Assembly (NCBI GenBank): GCA_035298385.1
Contig: DATGYC010000359.1
Span: 1 to 18,287, forward strand
DNA: 18,287 bases
Direction of reading: 5' to 3'
Source of the DNA: DATGYC01 sp035298385
Lineage (GTDB): Bacteria > Bacillota > Sulfobacillia > Symbiobacteriales > Symbiobacteriaceae
Part shown: positions 1 through 7,850 of the stretch, one piece after another
Layout of the letters: every line of letters begins with the position of its first letter
How positions within the stretch are numbered: the stretch's first letter is position 1
Notes under the pieces: generated by a model
Told to the model about the DNA's origin: nothing
Database searches by the model: none
Seen by the model: the letters and a program-made list of their open reading frames with translations, nothing else
Translations under genes and position numbers: made by a program

Positions 1-1125
1 ATCGTAGTAACCCGAGGAGAGGGCGTAGGTACCGATCATGATCCGGCGCTTCACCTCAGGGCCAAAGCCCTCGGCACGGCTCTGGCCGTACATCTCCAGC
101 ATGCCGTTAGCGTTCGGCGAGCGATAGCCGTACTTGACGCCGTCGAAGCGGGCCAGGTTGGCCGAGGCCTCGGCGGGAGCGATCACGTAGTAGGCGGAGA
201 GGGCGTAGTCGGTCGAGGGGAGTGAACACTCCTCGATCTCGGCGCCCAGGTCGCGCAGGGTCTGCAGCGCCTCCTCGAAGCGGGCCATAACGCCCGGGTC
301 GGTGCCAGCGCCGACATACTCGCGGGGCACGCCGAACTTGACACCCTTCAGGGAGGGCTCCCCGTTAAACTTCATCGACGGCGGCGTCTTACCAGCGTTG
401 GTGGAGTCACGCCGATCCGAGCCAGCGATCACCTCGAAGAGCTTCGCCGTATCCTCGACGTCGCGGGCGAAGGGCCCGATCTGGTCGAGCGAGGAGGCGA
501 AGGCGACCAGGCCATAGCGGGAGACGTAGCCGTAGGTCGGCTTCATGCCCACGATGCCGGTCAGGGCGGCCGGCTGACGGATCGAGCCACCGGTATCCGA
601 ACCGAGCGAGAGGGGCGCCATCTCGGCAGCGACCGCCGCTGCGGAGCCGGAGGAGGAGCCGCCCGGGATCCGGTCCAGCGCCCACGGGTTGTGCGTGGGG
701 AAGAAGCCGGAGTTCTCACCGGAGGAGCCCATCGCAAACTCGTCCATGTTGGTCTTACCGATGATGATGGCTCCGGCGCCCTGCAGGCGCTCGACAACCG
801 TGGCCGAGTAGGGCGGGACGAAGTCGCCCAGGATCTTGGAGGCGCAGGTCGTCCGGATCCCCTCGGTCACCATGTTGTCCTTGACGGCGATCGGCACGCC
901 TGCCAGCGAGCCAAGCTCGGTGTCACCGGAGGCCCGACGGGCGTCCAGCTTCTTCGCGCGGTCGCGGGCCTGCTCGCCGGTAACGGTTAGAAACGCCTGG
1001 ACCTTGGGCTCAACGCTCTCAATGCGGGAGAGAAACGCATCCACGATCTCGACCGCGGACAGCTCACCGGCCAGGAAGAGCCGGTTGAGCCGGGCGGCGC
1101 TTAGCTTATGTGTGCTTCCAGCCAT
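1..1125 (-). CDS. gatA: Glutamyl-tRNA(Gln)/aspartyl-tRNA(Asn) amidotransferase subunit A, 3' part cut by window edge
   Basis: This is the amidase subunit of the cytoplasmic GatCAB complex. It releases ammonia from glutamine so that misacylated Glu-tRNA(Gln) (and Asp-tRNA(Asn)) can be amidated. The frame is open from the ATG at 1125 to base 1, giving 375 codons of a family that usually has about 485, so the C-terminus lies outside the window. The amidase-signature Ser-cisSer-Lys triad is visible: Lys82 in GVPIAVKDNM, cis-Ser157 in the GGSSSGSAAAV run and nucleophile Ser181 in SDTGGSIRQPA. The start is set by a GGAGGG ribosome binding site inside the end of gatC, which lies 5 nt upstream, so the two genes are one operon. 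No frameshift or missing catalytic residue is seen. gatB is not in the window and would be expected beyond base 1. Confidence 0.96.
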   Translation of the reverse strand, partial: MAGSTHKLSAARLNRLFLAGELSAVEIVDAFLSRIESVEPKVQAFLTVTGEQARDRAKKLDARRASGDTELGSLAGVPIAVKDNMVTEGIRTTCASKILGDFVPPYSATVVERLQGAGAIIIGKTNMDEFAMGSSGENSGFFPTHNPWALDRIPGGSSSGSAAAVAAEMAPLSLGSDTGGSIRQPAALTGIVGMKPTYGYVSRYGLVAFASSLDQIGPFARDVEDTAKLFEVIAGSDRRDSTNAGKTPPSMKFNGEPSLKGVKFGVPREYVGAGTDPGVMARFEEALQTLRDLGAEIEECSLPSTDYALSAYYVIAPAEASANLARFDGVKYGYRSPNANGMLEMYGQSRAEGFGPEVKRRIMIGTYALSSGYYD

Positions 1126-1130
1126 AAAGC

Positions 1131-1421
1131 TTAGCCCTCCGTAATCTTCGGGACCTTAAAGCAGCCCGCCTCCGCATCCGGGGCTTGCTCCAGTACCTTC
1201 TCCCGGTTGAGGGAGGGGCAGGGCTCGTCCGGACGGAAGACGTTCTTCAAATCGATTGCATGGTAGGTTGGCGGCACGTCGGCCGTCTCCGCCTGGTTCA
1301 GGCTCTCTACGTGATCAAGAATGCGGCTAAGCTGGTCGGTATAAGCCTCCAGTTCGCTATCCGTCAGGGAGAGGCGCGCCAGGCGGGCCACATGGGCCAC
1401 CTGCTCACGAGTAAGTGCCAT
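1131..1421 (-). CDS. gatC: Glutamyl-tRNA(Gln)/aspartyl-tRNA(Asn) amidotransferase subunit C
   Basis: This is a small (96 aa) structural subunit that wraps around and stabilises GatA in the GatCAB complex. It opens with MALTREQVAHVARLARLSLT and contains the typical helical body with LSRILDHVESLNQ and the stretch around DVPPTYHAIDLKNVFRPDEP, all family hallmarks. The length is normal for GatC. The frame stays open up to an ATG at 1466, but I chose the ATG at 1421. It has a GGTGA site 7 nt upstream, and family alignment begins at MALTREQ; the extra 15 residues have no family character. The gene sits 5 nt before gatA and is preceded by a good promoter at 1470-1498. Confidence 0.95.
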   Translation of the reverse strand: MALTREQVAHVARLARLSLTDSELEAYTDQLSRILDHVESLNQAETADVPPTYHAIDLKNVFRPDEPCPSLNREKVLEQAPDAEAGCFKVPKITEG

Positions 1422-1469
1422 TCTGCAGTCACCGCCATTCCAAATTGAGGAGCGCTCGGTAGTCAATTG

Positions 1470-1498
1470 ATTCTATCACAAGCAGAAATGAGGGGCAA
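1470..1498 (-). promoter_or_regulatory. Probable sigma-A promoter of gatCA
   Basis: On the minus strand TTGCCC (1493-1498) and TAGAAT (1470-1475) are separated by exactly 17 nt. The -10 box is preceded by TGA, an extended -10 (TGn) feature. Transcription would begin near 1462, leaving a leader of about 40 nt to the gatC ATG. This is inferred from sequence match and spacing only. Confidence 0.6.
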
Positions 1499-1597
1499 CG
1501 CTACGGGGGCGCCCATGTCAAGTGTACGGTTGCAGGGAATTTCTACTCCCATAACGAACTATGTAAAGACTGTGTAAAGTCGAAGGGGGTTCTCCAT

Positions 1598-3502
1598 ATG
1601 GGAGAGAAGGGTCGGTCTCGCTTCCGTCTCCGCCTCGGCCCAAGATTCGTGGCATCGTACGTCTTTATCACCCTCTCCCTGACCCTCTACGCGGCGCTGG
1701 CATTCTCCTACCTGAGTCAGGTACGAGGCAACACGGCTGGCCTGCTCCAGGAGAACCTCGCCCGGGTAGTCAAGGCGCAACAGATGGAGACCTACACCAA
1801 CGAGATGATCGCTGGCTACCGTGGGTACCTGCTAACGGGGAATAGCTCGTTTCTCGTCCCTTATGATGATGCCAATAAGGGGTTAACTGGCATCGTCGCA
1901 GAACTGGGCAAGGAGCTGGCGGAGGGCGATCCGCAGCGGGCGCGCATCAACCAGATGGTGATGAACCTGGCCGGATTCCGCGCCGCGGCCAACGGCCACA
2001 TCACCAAGCGCCGGGACGTCACGGACCTCAGCAAGCTCGGCGTCACGATGAGCCTCGCTCAGGCGCTTGATGAGACCTCCATCTACACCGACCAGATCCG
2101 CGACCTGAATCTGGCGTTCCGGCATGAGGAAGAGTTCGCCATGGCCAAGCGCCAGGAGACGAACGAGACGATGATCCAGCAACTGCTCTACGGGGCGATC
2201 GCCCTGCCAGTTGTGGCGGTCATCCTCTCCTTCATCGTCTCGCTCTTCCTGGTCCGCCCGATCGTGCGGCGCATGAACCGGGTTGAGAAGGCGATCACCC
2301 AGATTGCAGAGGGAGACCTAACCGGGGAAGCGGTCTCCGCCAAGGGCTCAGATGAGGTCGCAGCGCTGGCCGGGGCGTTCAACCGCCTGCAGGCCAACCT
2401 CCGCACCCTGCTGGAGCAGATTCTGACCGCGACGGCCCAGGTCCGTACCGCTGCTGGTCACCTAAGCGAGACGTCAGCGGAGACCGTGAACGGGGCGAAC
2501 CAGATCGCCTCGGCGATGGGCGCCCTGGCGGCGGGCGCCCAGGAGCAGGCCACCTTCACCGCCCAGGTGGGACGGGCGATGGAGGAGCTAGGCCTAGCGG
2601 TTGATGGCATCGCACGCGGCGCCAACCAGCAGGCGGCTGCGATGCAGCAAGTGAGCACGGAGTCCGAGCAGATGGCGGGCGCCATGGAGGCTGTGGCCAC
2701 CGAGGCCAACGCCATCACCTCGGTCGCTCGGGCGAACCTGCAAGCCGCAGAGGCCGGTAGCACCGCCGTTGCGGCCACCGTGCAGGGCATGAACCAGATC
2801 CAGACCTCGGCCGAGGAGGCCGTGCACCGGATGACAGAGCTGAGCCACCGCACTGATCAGATCGGTGATCTCCTCCTGGGGATTCAGGGCATCGCCAACC
2901 AGACCAACCTGCTTGCCCTGAACGCCGCCATCGAGGCGGCCCGAGCAGGCGAGGCGGGACGTGGGTTTGCGGTCGTCGCCGACGAGGTCCGCAAGCTGGC
3001 CGAGTCCAGCCGATCGACCGCTGGTGAGATCCAGGCGTTAGCCACCGCCATCCAAGCCGAGACCAGCCAGGTGATCTCCGCTGTTACGGCCGCCCGCTCG
3101 CTGGCTGGCGATGGCGTCACGATCGCCAACGAGGCCGCTCAGGCGATCCAGCATCTGCAGGAGTCGGCCGAGCGGACCCGCCACGCGGCCGAGGGCATCG
3201 CCGCCGCCATCACCCAGCTCCGCTCGCAGTCCGAGCAGGTAGCGGTTGGCCTCAGCGAGGCCGCCGCGGTCACCGAGGAGAATACCGCCTCGACGGAAGA
3301 GATGGCCGCCGGCACCTCCACCGCCCTGCAGGACCTGAGCCAGGTCAACAGTCTCTCCTCCGCTTCGGCCGCCGCCGCCCAGCAGGTAGCCGCCTCGAGC
3401 GAGGAACTGACCGCCGGTGCAGATGCGGTCGCCCAGGCAGCCGTGGCGCTGACCACGACGGCCGAGATTCTGGCCCAGGCGACGTCGAAGTTTAGGCTCT
3501 AG
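1598..3502 (+). CDS. Methyl-accepting chemotaxis protein with CHASE3-like sensor domain
   Basis: This is a 634-aa transmembrane chemoreceptor that would signal through CheW/CheA. Domains in order: a short basic N-terminus, TM1 at about 18-39, an extracellular helical region of about 40-190, TM2 at about 196-219, HAMP at about 217-270, and a long Ala/Glu/Gln-rich cytoplasmic coiled coil to the end. The sensor region contains RGYLLTGNSSF followed by VPYDDANKG, characteristic of CHASE3-type domains. The receptor tip is unmistakable at about 428-471, with the block IANQTNLLALNAAIEAARAG followed by GRGFAVVADEVRKLAESS. There is no C-terminal NWETF-like CheR/CheB tether. The ATG at 1598 is preceded by AAGGGGG at a normal distance. 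No other chemotaxis gene is nearby, so it is an orphan receptor and its ligand cannot be inferred. Confidence 0.95.
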   Translation: MGEKGRSRFRLRLGPRFVASYVFITLSLTLYAALAFSYLSQVRGNTAGLLQENLARVVKAQQMETYTNEMIAGYRGYLLTGNSSFLVPYDDANKGLTGIVAELGKELAEGDPQRARINQMVMNLAGFRAAANGHITKRRDVTDLSKLGVTMSLAQALDETSIYTDQIRDLNLAFRHEEEFAMAKRQETNETMIQQLLYGAIALPVVAVILSFIVSLFLVRPIVRRMNRVEKAITQIAEGDLTGEAVSAKGSDEVAALAGAFNRLQANLRTLLEQILTATAQVRTAAGHLSETSAETVNGANQIASAMGALAAGAQEQATFTAQVGRAMEELGLAVDGIARGANQQAAAMQQVSTESEQMAGAMEAVATEANAITSVARANLQAAEAGSTAVAATVQGMNQIQTSAEEAVHRMTELSHRTDQIGDLLLGIQGIANQTNLLALNAAIEAARAGEAGRGFAVVADEVRKLAESSRSTAGEIQALATAIQAETSQVISAVTAARSLAGDGVTIANEAAQAIQHLQESAERTRHAAEGIAAAITQLRSQSEQVAVGLSEAAAVTEENTASTEEMAAGTSTALQDLSQVNSLSSASAAAAQQVAASSEELTAGADAVAQAAVALTTTAEILAQATSKFRL

Positions 3503-3513
3503 CCTTTCCACGT

Positions 3514-3544
3514 AAAAAGAACCCCCGACTTACGTCGGGGGTTC
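3514..3544. terminator. Bidirectional intrinsic terminator between chemoreceptor gene and oppF
   Basis: There is an 11-bp perfect stem (gaacccccgac at 3519-3529, gtcgggggttc at 3534-3544) with a TTAC loop. On the minus strand it is followed by five Ts (complement of 3514-3518), so it is strongest for oppF, whose stop is at 3553. On the plus strand it lies 16 nt after the chemoreceptor stop and is followed by the weaker gcttatt, so it probably serves both convergent genes. Confidence 0.88.
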
Positions 3545-3552
3545 GCTTATTC

Positions 3553-4578
3553 CTAGGCATCGATCCGCAGGTGGCAGGCGACCCAGTGGTCGTTACCGAC
3601 GTTGATCAACTGCGGCTCAACCGTCTTGCACTTCTCGCCCACCTGCTCTGCGTAGCGGCAGCGGGTGTGGAAGCGGCAGCCCGAGGGCGGGTTGACCGGG
3701 GAGGGGACATCGCCCTGGAGGACGATGCGCTCGCGCCGGATGGTCGGGTCGGGGATCGGAATCGCCGACATCAGCGCCTCGGTGTACGGGTGCAGCGGCT
3801 TGGCATAGAGCTCGGCCGCCGGGGAGATCTCCATCATCTTGCCCAGGTACATAACAGCGACACGGTCGGAGACGTGCTTGACGACCGAGAGGCCGTGGGC
3901 GATGAAGAGGTAGGTCAGGTCGAACTCCTTCTGGAGGTCCTCCAGCAGGTTCAGCACCTGCGACTGGATCGAGACGTCCAGCGCCGAGACCGGCTCGTCG
4001 CAGACGATCAGCTTCGGGTTGAGGGCGAGCGCACGGGCGATGCCGATGCGCTGGCGCTGACCACCAGAGAATTCGTGCGGATAGCGGCGGGAGTGGTAGG
4101 AGGCCAGACCGACGACCTCCAGCAGCTCCTGCACCCGCTTCTGCTTCCCAGCGCCAGAGGCGACGCCGTGGATCTCCAGCGGCTCGCCGATGATCTCACC
4201 GACGGTCATGCGGGGGTTGAGCGAGGCGTACGGGTCCTGGAAGATGATCTGCATCTCCCGGCGAAGCTTCCGCATCTCCTCGCGGTTCAGCTTCATGATA
4301 TCCTTGCCCTCGAAGAGGACGTTGCCGGCGGTCGCATCCTGCAGGCGGAGCAGGACCTTGCCGAGCGTGGTCTTGCCGCAGCCAGACTCGCCGACGAAGC
4401 CCAGGGTCTCGCCCTTGCGGATGTCAAAGGAGACGCCGTCAACCGCCTTGACGTGGCCGACGGTCCGAGAGATCAGACCCCCACCGGAGATGGGGAAGTG
4501 CTTCTTTAGGTCGCGCACCTCGACCAGAACGTCCTTCTTGTCGGAGGCCTGCGTCGGGTTCGGCAGAACGGTGGACAT
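3553..4578 (-). CDS. oppF: Oligopeptide/dipeptide ABC transporter ATP-binding protein, OppF/DppF type
   Basis: This 341-aa cytoplasmic ATPase is one of the two nucleotide-binding subunits of a peptide (or nickel/oligosaccharide-like) importer. It shows Walker A GESGCGKT at 63-70, Q-loop Gln114 in IIFQDP, signature SGGQRQR from 171, Walker B LIVCDEP with Asp194-Glu195, D-loop SALD and H-loop His228. The switch segment reads AHGLSVVKH, with Gly where Asp is more common. The C-terminal oligopeptide-transporter extension carries the Cys pattern CRFHTRC plus two later Cys, which in some relatives holds an iron-sulphur cluster. The start ATG shares its A with the TAA stop of oppD (TAATG), so translation is coupled. 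Substrate is unknown because no binding protein or permease gene is adjacent. Confidence 0.93.
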   Translation of the reverse strand: MSTVLPNPTQASDKKDVLVEVRDLKKHFPISGGGLISRTVGHVKAVDGVSFDIRKGETLGFVGESGCGKTTLGKVLLRLQDATAGNVLFEGKDIMKLNREEMRKLRREMQIIFQDPYASLNPRMTVGEIIGEPLEIHGVASGAGKQKRVQELLEVVGLASYHSRRYPHEFSGGQRQRIGIARALALNPKLIVCDEPVSALDVSIQSQVLNLLEDLQKEFDLTYLFIAHGLSVVKHVSDRVAVMYLGKMMEISPAAELYAKPLHPYTEALMSAIPIPDPTIRRERIVLQGDVPSPVNPPSGCRFHTRCRYAEQVGEKCKTVEPQLINVGNDHWVACHLRIDA

Positions 4579-5573
4579 TAGGCGCTAACCCCCTTGGCAA
4601 GACGTTCGGCGGAGATGAAGCAGGCCACATAACGGCCCGGTGCAACCTGCTCAAGTTCAGGCTGCGACTCCTTGCACTTGTCGATTGCGTAGGGGCAGCG
4701 CGGGTGGAAGCGGCAGCCTTCCGGCAGGTGAAGCGGGTTCGGCACCACGCCCTCAATGACGTGAAGCTTCTCCACGTCCTCGTCCATGCGCGGAATCGAC
4801 CGGAGCAGGCCCTCCGTGTACGGGTGCAGGGGGCTCTTGAAGAGGGAGACTGCGTCCGCCTCCTCGACCACCTTGCCGCCGTACATGACGATGACACGCT
4901 CGCACATCTCGGCGACGACGCCCAGGTCATGGGTGATCAACATGATCGCCATGCCGAGCTCCTTCTTCAGCTTCTTCATCAGCTCGAGGATCTGCGCCTG
5001 GATCGTTACATCCAGAGCGGTAGTTGGCTCGTCGGCGATCAGCAACTTGGGGTTGCAGGAGAGCGCCATGGCGATCATGACGCGCTGACGCATACCGCCG
5101 GAGAGCTGGTGCGGGTACTCCTTGACCCGGCGCTCCGGCAGGGGAATGCCAACCAGGCGAAGCATCTCGACAGCCTTGTCGATCGCTTCCCTCTGGTTGA
5201 GGCCCTGGTGGAGCTGGATCGCCTCAGCGATCTGGTCACCGATGGTGTAGACCGGGTTGAGCGAGGTCATCGGCTCCTGGAAGATCATCGAGATATCATT
5301 GCCACGGATCTTCCGCATCTCGGATTCGGACTTCTTTACGAGGTCCTGGCCCTCGAAGAGGATCTCGCCCTCTACGATCTTGCCGGGCGGATTAGGAATG
5401 AGACGCATCACGGAGAGGGAGGTCACTGACTTGCCGCAACCCGACTCACCTACAACCCCTAGGGTCTCCCCGCGCTTGATGTAGAAGTTCACACCGTCAA
5501 CGGCCGGCACAATGCCGTCCTCTGTGTGGAAGTGGGTCCGTAGGTTACGGATCTCTACAAGCTTCTCGCTCAT
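4578..5573 (-). CDS. oppD: Oligopeptide/dipeptide ABC transporter ATP-binding protein, OppD/DppD type
   Basis: This 331-aa ATPase is the partner of OppF. It has Walker A GESGCGKS at 42-49, Q-loop Gln99 in IFQEPMTSLNP, signature LSGGMRQR at 158-165, Walker B LLIADEP with Asp181-Glu182, D-loop TALD and H-loop His215 in THDLGVV. The C-terminal extension has Cys287, Cys293, Cys300 and Cys318 (CRFHPRC...C...C). The frame is open to 5651, but the ATG at 5573 is preferred because GAGGAG lies 7-8 nt upstream and the protein aligns from MSEKLVEIRNL. The upstream 26 residues look like non-coding leader. It overlaps oppF by one base. I see no confident promoter in the 200-nt gap upstream. OppD versus DppD cannot be told apart from sequence alone. 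Confidence 0.93.
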   Translation of the reverse strand: MSEKLVEIRNLRTHFHTEDGIVPAVDGVNFYIKRGETLGVVGESGCGKSVTSLSVMRLIPNPPGKIVEGEILFEGQDLVKKSESEMRKIRGNDISMIFQEPMTSLNPVYTIGDQIAEAIQLHQGLNQREAIDKAVEMLRLVGIPLPERRVKEYPHQLSGGMRQRVMIAMALSCNPKLLIADEPTTALDVTIQAQILELMKKLKKELGMAIMLITHDLGVVAEMCERVIVMYGGKVVEEADAVSLFKSPLHPYTEGLLRSIPRMDEDVEKLHVIEGVVPNPLHLPEGCRFHPRCPYAIDKCKESQPELEQVAPGRYVACFISAERLAKGVSA

Positions 5574-5747
5574 CGGCTCACTCCTCGTTCCCTTGGCATG
5601 GACATACAAGACCATACATGAATTCTTCGACTTGCTCCCTATTTCCTGCACGGATTACTCAGGTTTGTATGAGTTTTCCTTACCAGATGCAGTGGATAGG
5701 CTCTCGATGGATGTCTATGGGAGATTCAGCCCAGAGATACGAGGACG

Positions 5748-5776
5748 GAAAGACGCAGGACAAGCCTGCGTCTTTC
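5748..5776 (-). terminator. Hairpin just after ligA, probable terminator
   Basis: There is a 12-bp perfect stem (gaaagacgcagg at 5748-5759, cctgcgtctttc at 5765-5776) with a 5-nt loop, starting 4 nt after the ligA stop. The T-rich stretch on the minus strand lies mainly within the stem, and CGTCC follows it. It is therefore an intrinsic-terminator-like structure with a poor U tract. It separates the pcrA-ligA operon from oppDF. Confidence 0.6.
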
Positions 5777-5780
5777 GGTT

Positions 5781-7805
5781 TTAGATATATTCGGCGTACC
5801 GAGCTTGGAACTCCTCCTCTGTTAGGACTGGAATCCCTAAACTCTGTGCCTTTTCAAGCTTAGAGCCTGCTGCCTCACCAGCCAGGACGAAGGCGGTCTT
5901 CTTGGAGACCGAACCGGCGGACTTGCCGCCCAGTCGCTCGATCAGCTCTTCGATCTCCTTGCGGCCCCATTTGGTCAGCGTGCCAGTCACCACGATGGAG
6001 AGGCCGGCGAGTGGACCCTCGGGCGCCCCCGCCTTCTTCTCGGCGCTCAGGTTAACCCCAGCAGCCCGCAGCTTCTCGATCAGTACCTGGGAGCGCTCAT
6101 CCCGGAAGTAGCTGGCGACCATCTCCGCGATCTTTGGCCCAATCCCGTTGACGCCCGCGATCTCGTCCGTAGAGGCACTGGCGATCGCCTCGAGCGGGCC
6201 GAAGTGATCGACCAGGAGCTTGGCCACGCGTTCGCCCACGTGCCGGATGCCCAGTCCGAAGAGGAGCCGGTGGAGCGGGTTCTGCTTGGTCCGGTCGATC
6301 GAGGCGAGGAGGTTCTCCACCGACCTCTCGCCCATCCGCTCCATCGCCAGCAGTTCGTCCCGCTTGGTATGAAGCTGGTAGAGATCAGCGGCGTCCCGGA
6401 TCAGCCCTTCATCGAGCAGGAGGGCGATCAGGGCATCGCCCAGGCCGTCGACGTTCATCGCATCACGGGAGGCAAAATGGAGGATCGCCCGGTACTGCTG
6501 GGCCGAGCAGAGCGGGTTGACGCAGCGGACGGCTGCCTCACCCTCCGCCCGAACGAGCTCCTCGCCGCAGGAGGGGCAGGCGGTCGGGAAGGACCAGGGC
6601 TGGCTCTCCGCAGGCCGCTTCTCCAGGACGACCCGGACCACCTCCGGGATGATCTCGCCCGCTTTGCGAACGATGACCGTATCACCAATCCGGACATCCT
6701 TCTCTCGGATATTATCCTCGTTGTGCAGGGTCGCTCTCCGCACCGTCGTCCCGGCGATCTTGACCGGGGCGAGATCGGCAGCCGGGGTAACGGCACCGGT
6801 CCGCCCGACCTCTAGGGTGATCCCCTCGACGGTCGTCTCCTTCTCCTCCGCCGGGAACTTGAAGGCGATCGCCCAACGGGGGAAGCGAGAGGTGAAGCCA
6901 AGCCGCTCGCGCTGGGCTAGGTCGTTCACCTTGATCACCAGACCGTCGATCTCATAGGGCAGGTCGTAGCGCCGCTCCCGCCAGGAGTCGGTCCAGTCGA
7001 TCACCGCCTCGATCGAGTCGAGCCGCACCTTGTGCTCGTTCACCTTGAAGCGGAGTTGCTCTAAGTAGCTGAGAGCGTCCCAGTGGTCCTGCGGGGTGAA
7101 GCCCTCGGCCTCGACCAGGTTGTAGAGGAAGGCGCTGAGGCGCCGCTCCTTGGTCTTCTTCGGGTCCTTCTGGCGCAGGCCGCCCGCAGCGGCGTTGCGC
7201 GGGTTCTGCAAGAGGGGCTTGCCGAGCCTCTCCAGATCGACGTTCAGGTCGAGCAGGGTCTGCTTGGTCATGTAGACCTCGCCCCGGACGAGCAGATGGG
7301 CCGGAACCTGACCGTTCACATCCGCCAAGCGCATCGGGATCGCCCGGATCGTCTTGATGTTCTCGGTTACATCCTCACCGGTCTCGCCATCACCGCGGGT
7401 GGCGCCCTGCACAAAGCGGCCGTTCTCGTAGCGGAGGGAGATCGAGAGGCCGTCGATCTTCAACTCGCCGATGTACTCGATCGGCTCGTCGCCCAGGAGC
7501 GACCGAACCCGCTGGTCAAAGGCGCGCAGGTCATCGGCGCCAAAGGCGTTGTCCAGGGAGAGCATCGGCGGGTTGTGCGGCACCTTGGCGAAGTCGCCCA
7601 CGACTCCGCCCCCCACTCGCTGGGTAGGCGAATCCGGGCTGCGCAGCTCGGGATGAGCCGCCTCCAGCTCCCGGAGTTCCCGCATCAGGGCGTCAAACTC
7701 AGCGTCCGTGACGGACGGGTCATCCAGCACGAAGTAGCGATACTCGTGCTCGCGGATCAGACTGGACAACTCGGCTACCCGGTCGGCGGGACTGGAAAGG
7801 GGCAC
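5781..7805 (-). CDS. ligA: NAD-dependent DNA ligase LigA
   Basis: This enzyme seals nicks at Okazaki junctions and repair sites using NAD+. At 674 aa it is full length. Domain Ia at the N-terminus includes YRYFVLDDP, which binds NMN. The adenylation domain has catalytic Lys116 in ELKIDGLS, followed by GATRGDGETGEDVT. The OB fold contains LEVGRTGAVTPAA, and the four-Cys zinc finger is Cys410, Cys413, Cys428 and Cys433. Helix-hairpin-helix repeats span roughly 440-590, and a BRCT domain occupies about 597-674. The start codon is GTG at 7805, supported by GGGAGGT 9 nt upstream. It lies 45 nt downstream of pcrA on the same strand, an operon order widely seen in Bacillota. It appears intact. Confidence 0.97.
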   Translation of the reverse strand: MPLSSPADRVAELSSLIREHEYRYFVLDDPSVTDAEFDALMRELRELEAAHPELRSPDSPTQRVGGGVVGDFAKVPHNPPMLSLDNAFGADDLRAFDQRVRSLLGDEPIEYIGELKIDGLSISLRYENGRFVQGATRGDGETGEDVTENIKTIRAIPMRLADVNGQVPAHLLVRGEVYMTKQTLLDLNVDLERLGKPLLQNPRNAAAGGLRQKDPKKTKERRLSAFLYNLVEAEGFTPQDHWDALSYLEQLRFKVNEHKVRLDSIEAVIDWTDSWRERRYDLPYEIDGLVIKVNDLAQRERLGFTSRFPRWAIAFKFPAEEKETTVEGITLEVGRTGAVTPAADLAPVKIAGTTVRRATLHNEDNIREKDVRIGDTVIVRKAGEIIPEVVRVVLEKRPAESQPWSFPTACPSCGEELVRAEGEAAVRCVNPLCSAQQYRAILHFASRDAMNVDGLGDALIALLLDEGLIRDAADLYQLHTKRDELLAMERMGERSVENLLASIDRTKQNPLHRLLFGLGIRHVGERVAKLLVDHFGPLEAIASASTDEIAGVNGIGPKIAEMVASYFRDERSQVLIEKLRAAGVNLSAEKKAGAPEGPLAGLSIVVTGTLTKWGRKEIEELIERLGGKSAGSVSKKTAFVLAGEAAGSKLEKAQSLGIPVLTEEEFQARYAEYI

Positions 7806-7850
7806 GGTGGATCGACCTCCCGCTTAGGTTTCTGGCTTGGCTTGTGGCGC

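Noticed and set aside
1422..1466. A longer gatC start at the ATG at 1466
   Set aside because: This ATG is only a few bases from the predicted transcription start, so it would lack a ribosome binding site, and the added residues do not resemble GatC.
1530..1557. TTGCAG-N16-TAACGA as a promoter for the chemoreceptor gene
   Set aside because: Only about half of the -35 and -10 bases match and spacing is short; it is not strong enough to annotate, and no sigma-D-type promoter was seen either.
3571..4509. A 312-codon plus-strand frame opposite oppF
   Set aside because: It is a shadow of a clear ABC ATPase, with low-complexity composition and no family motif.
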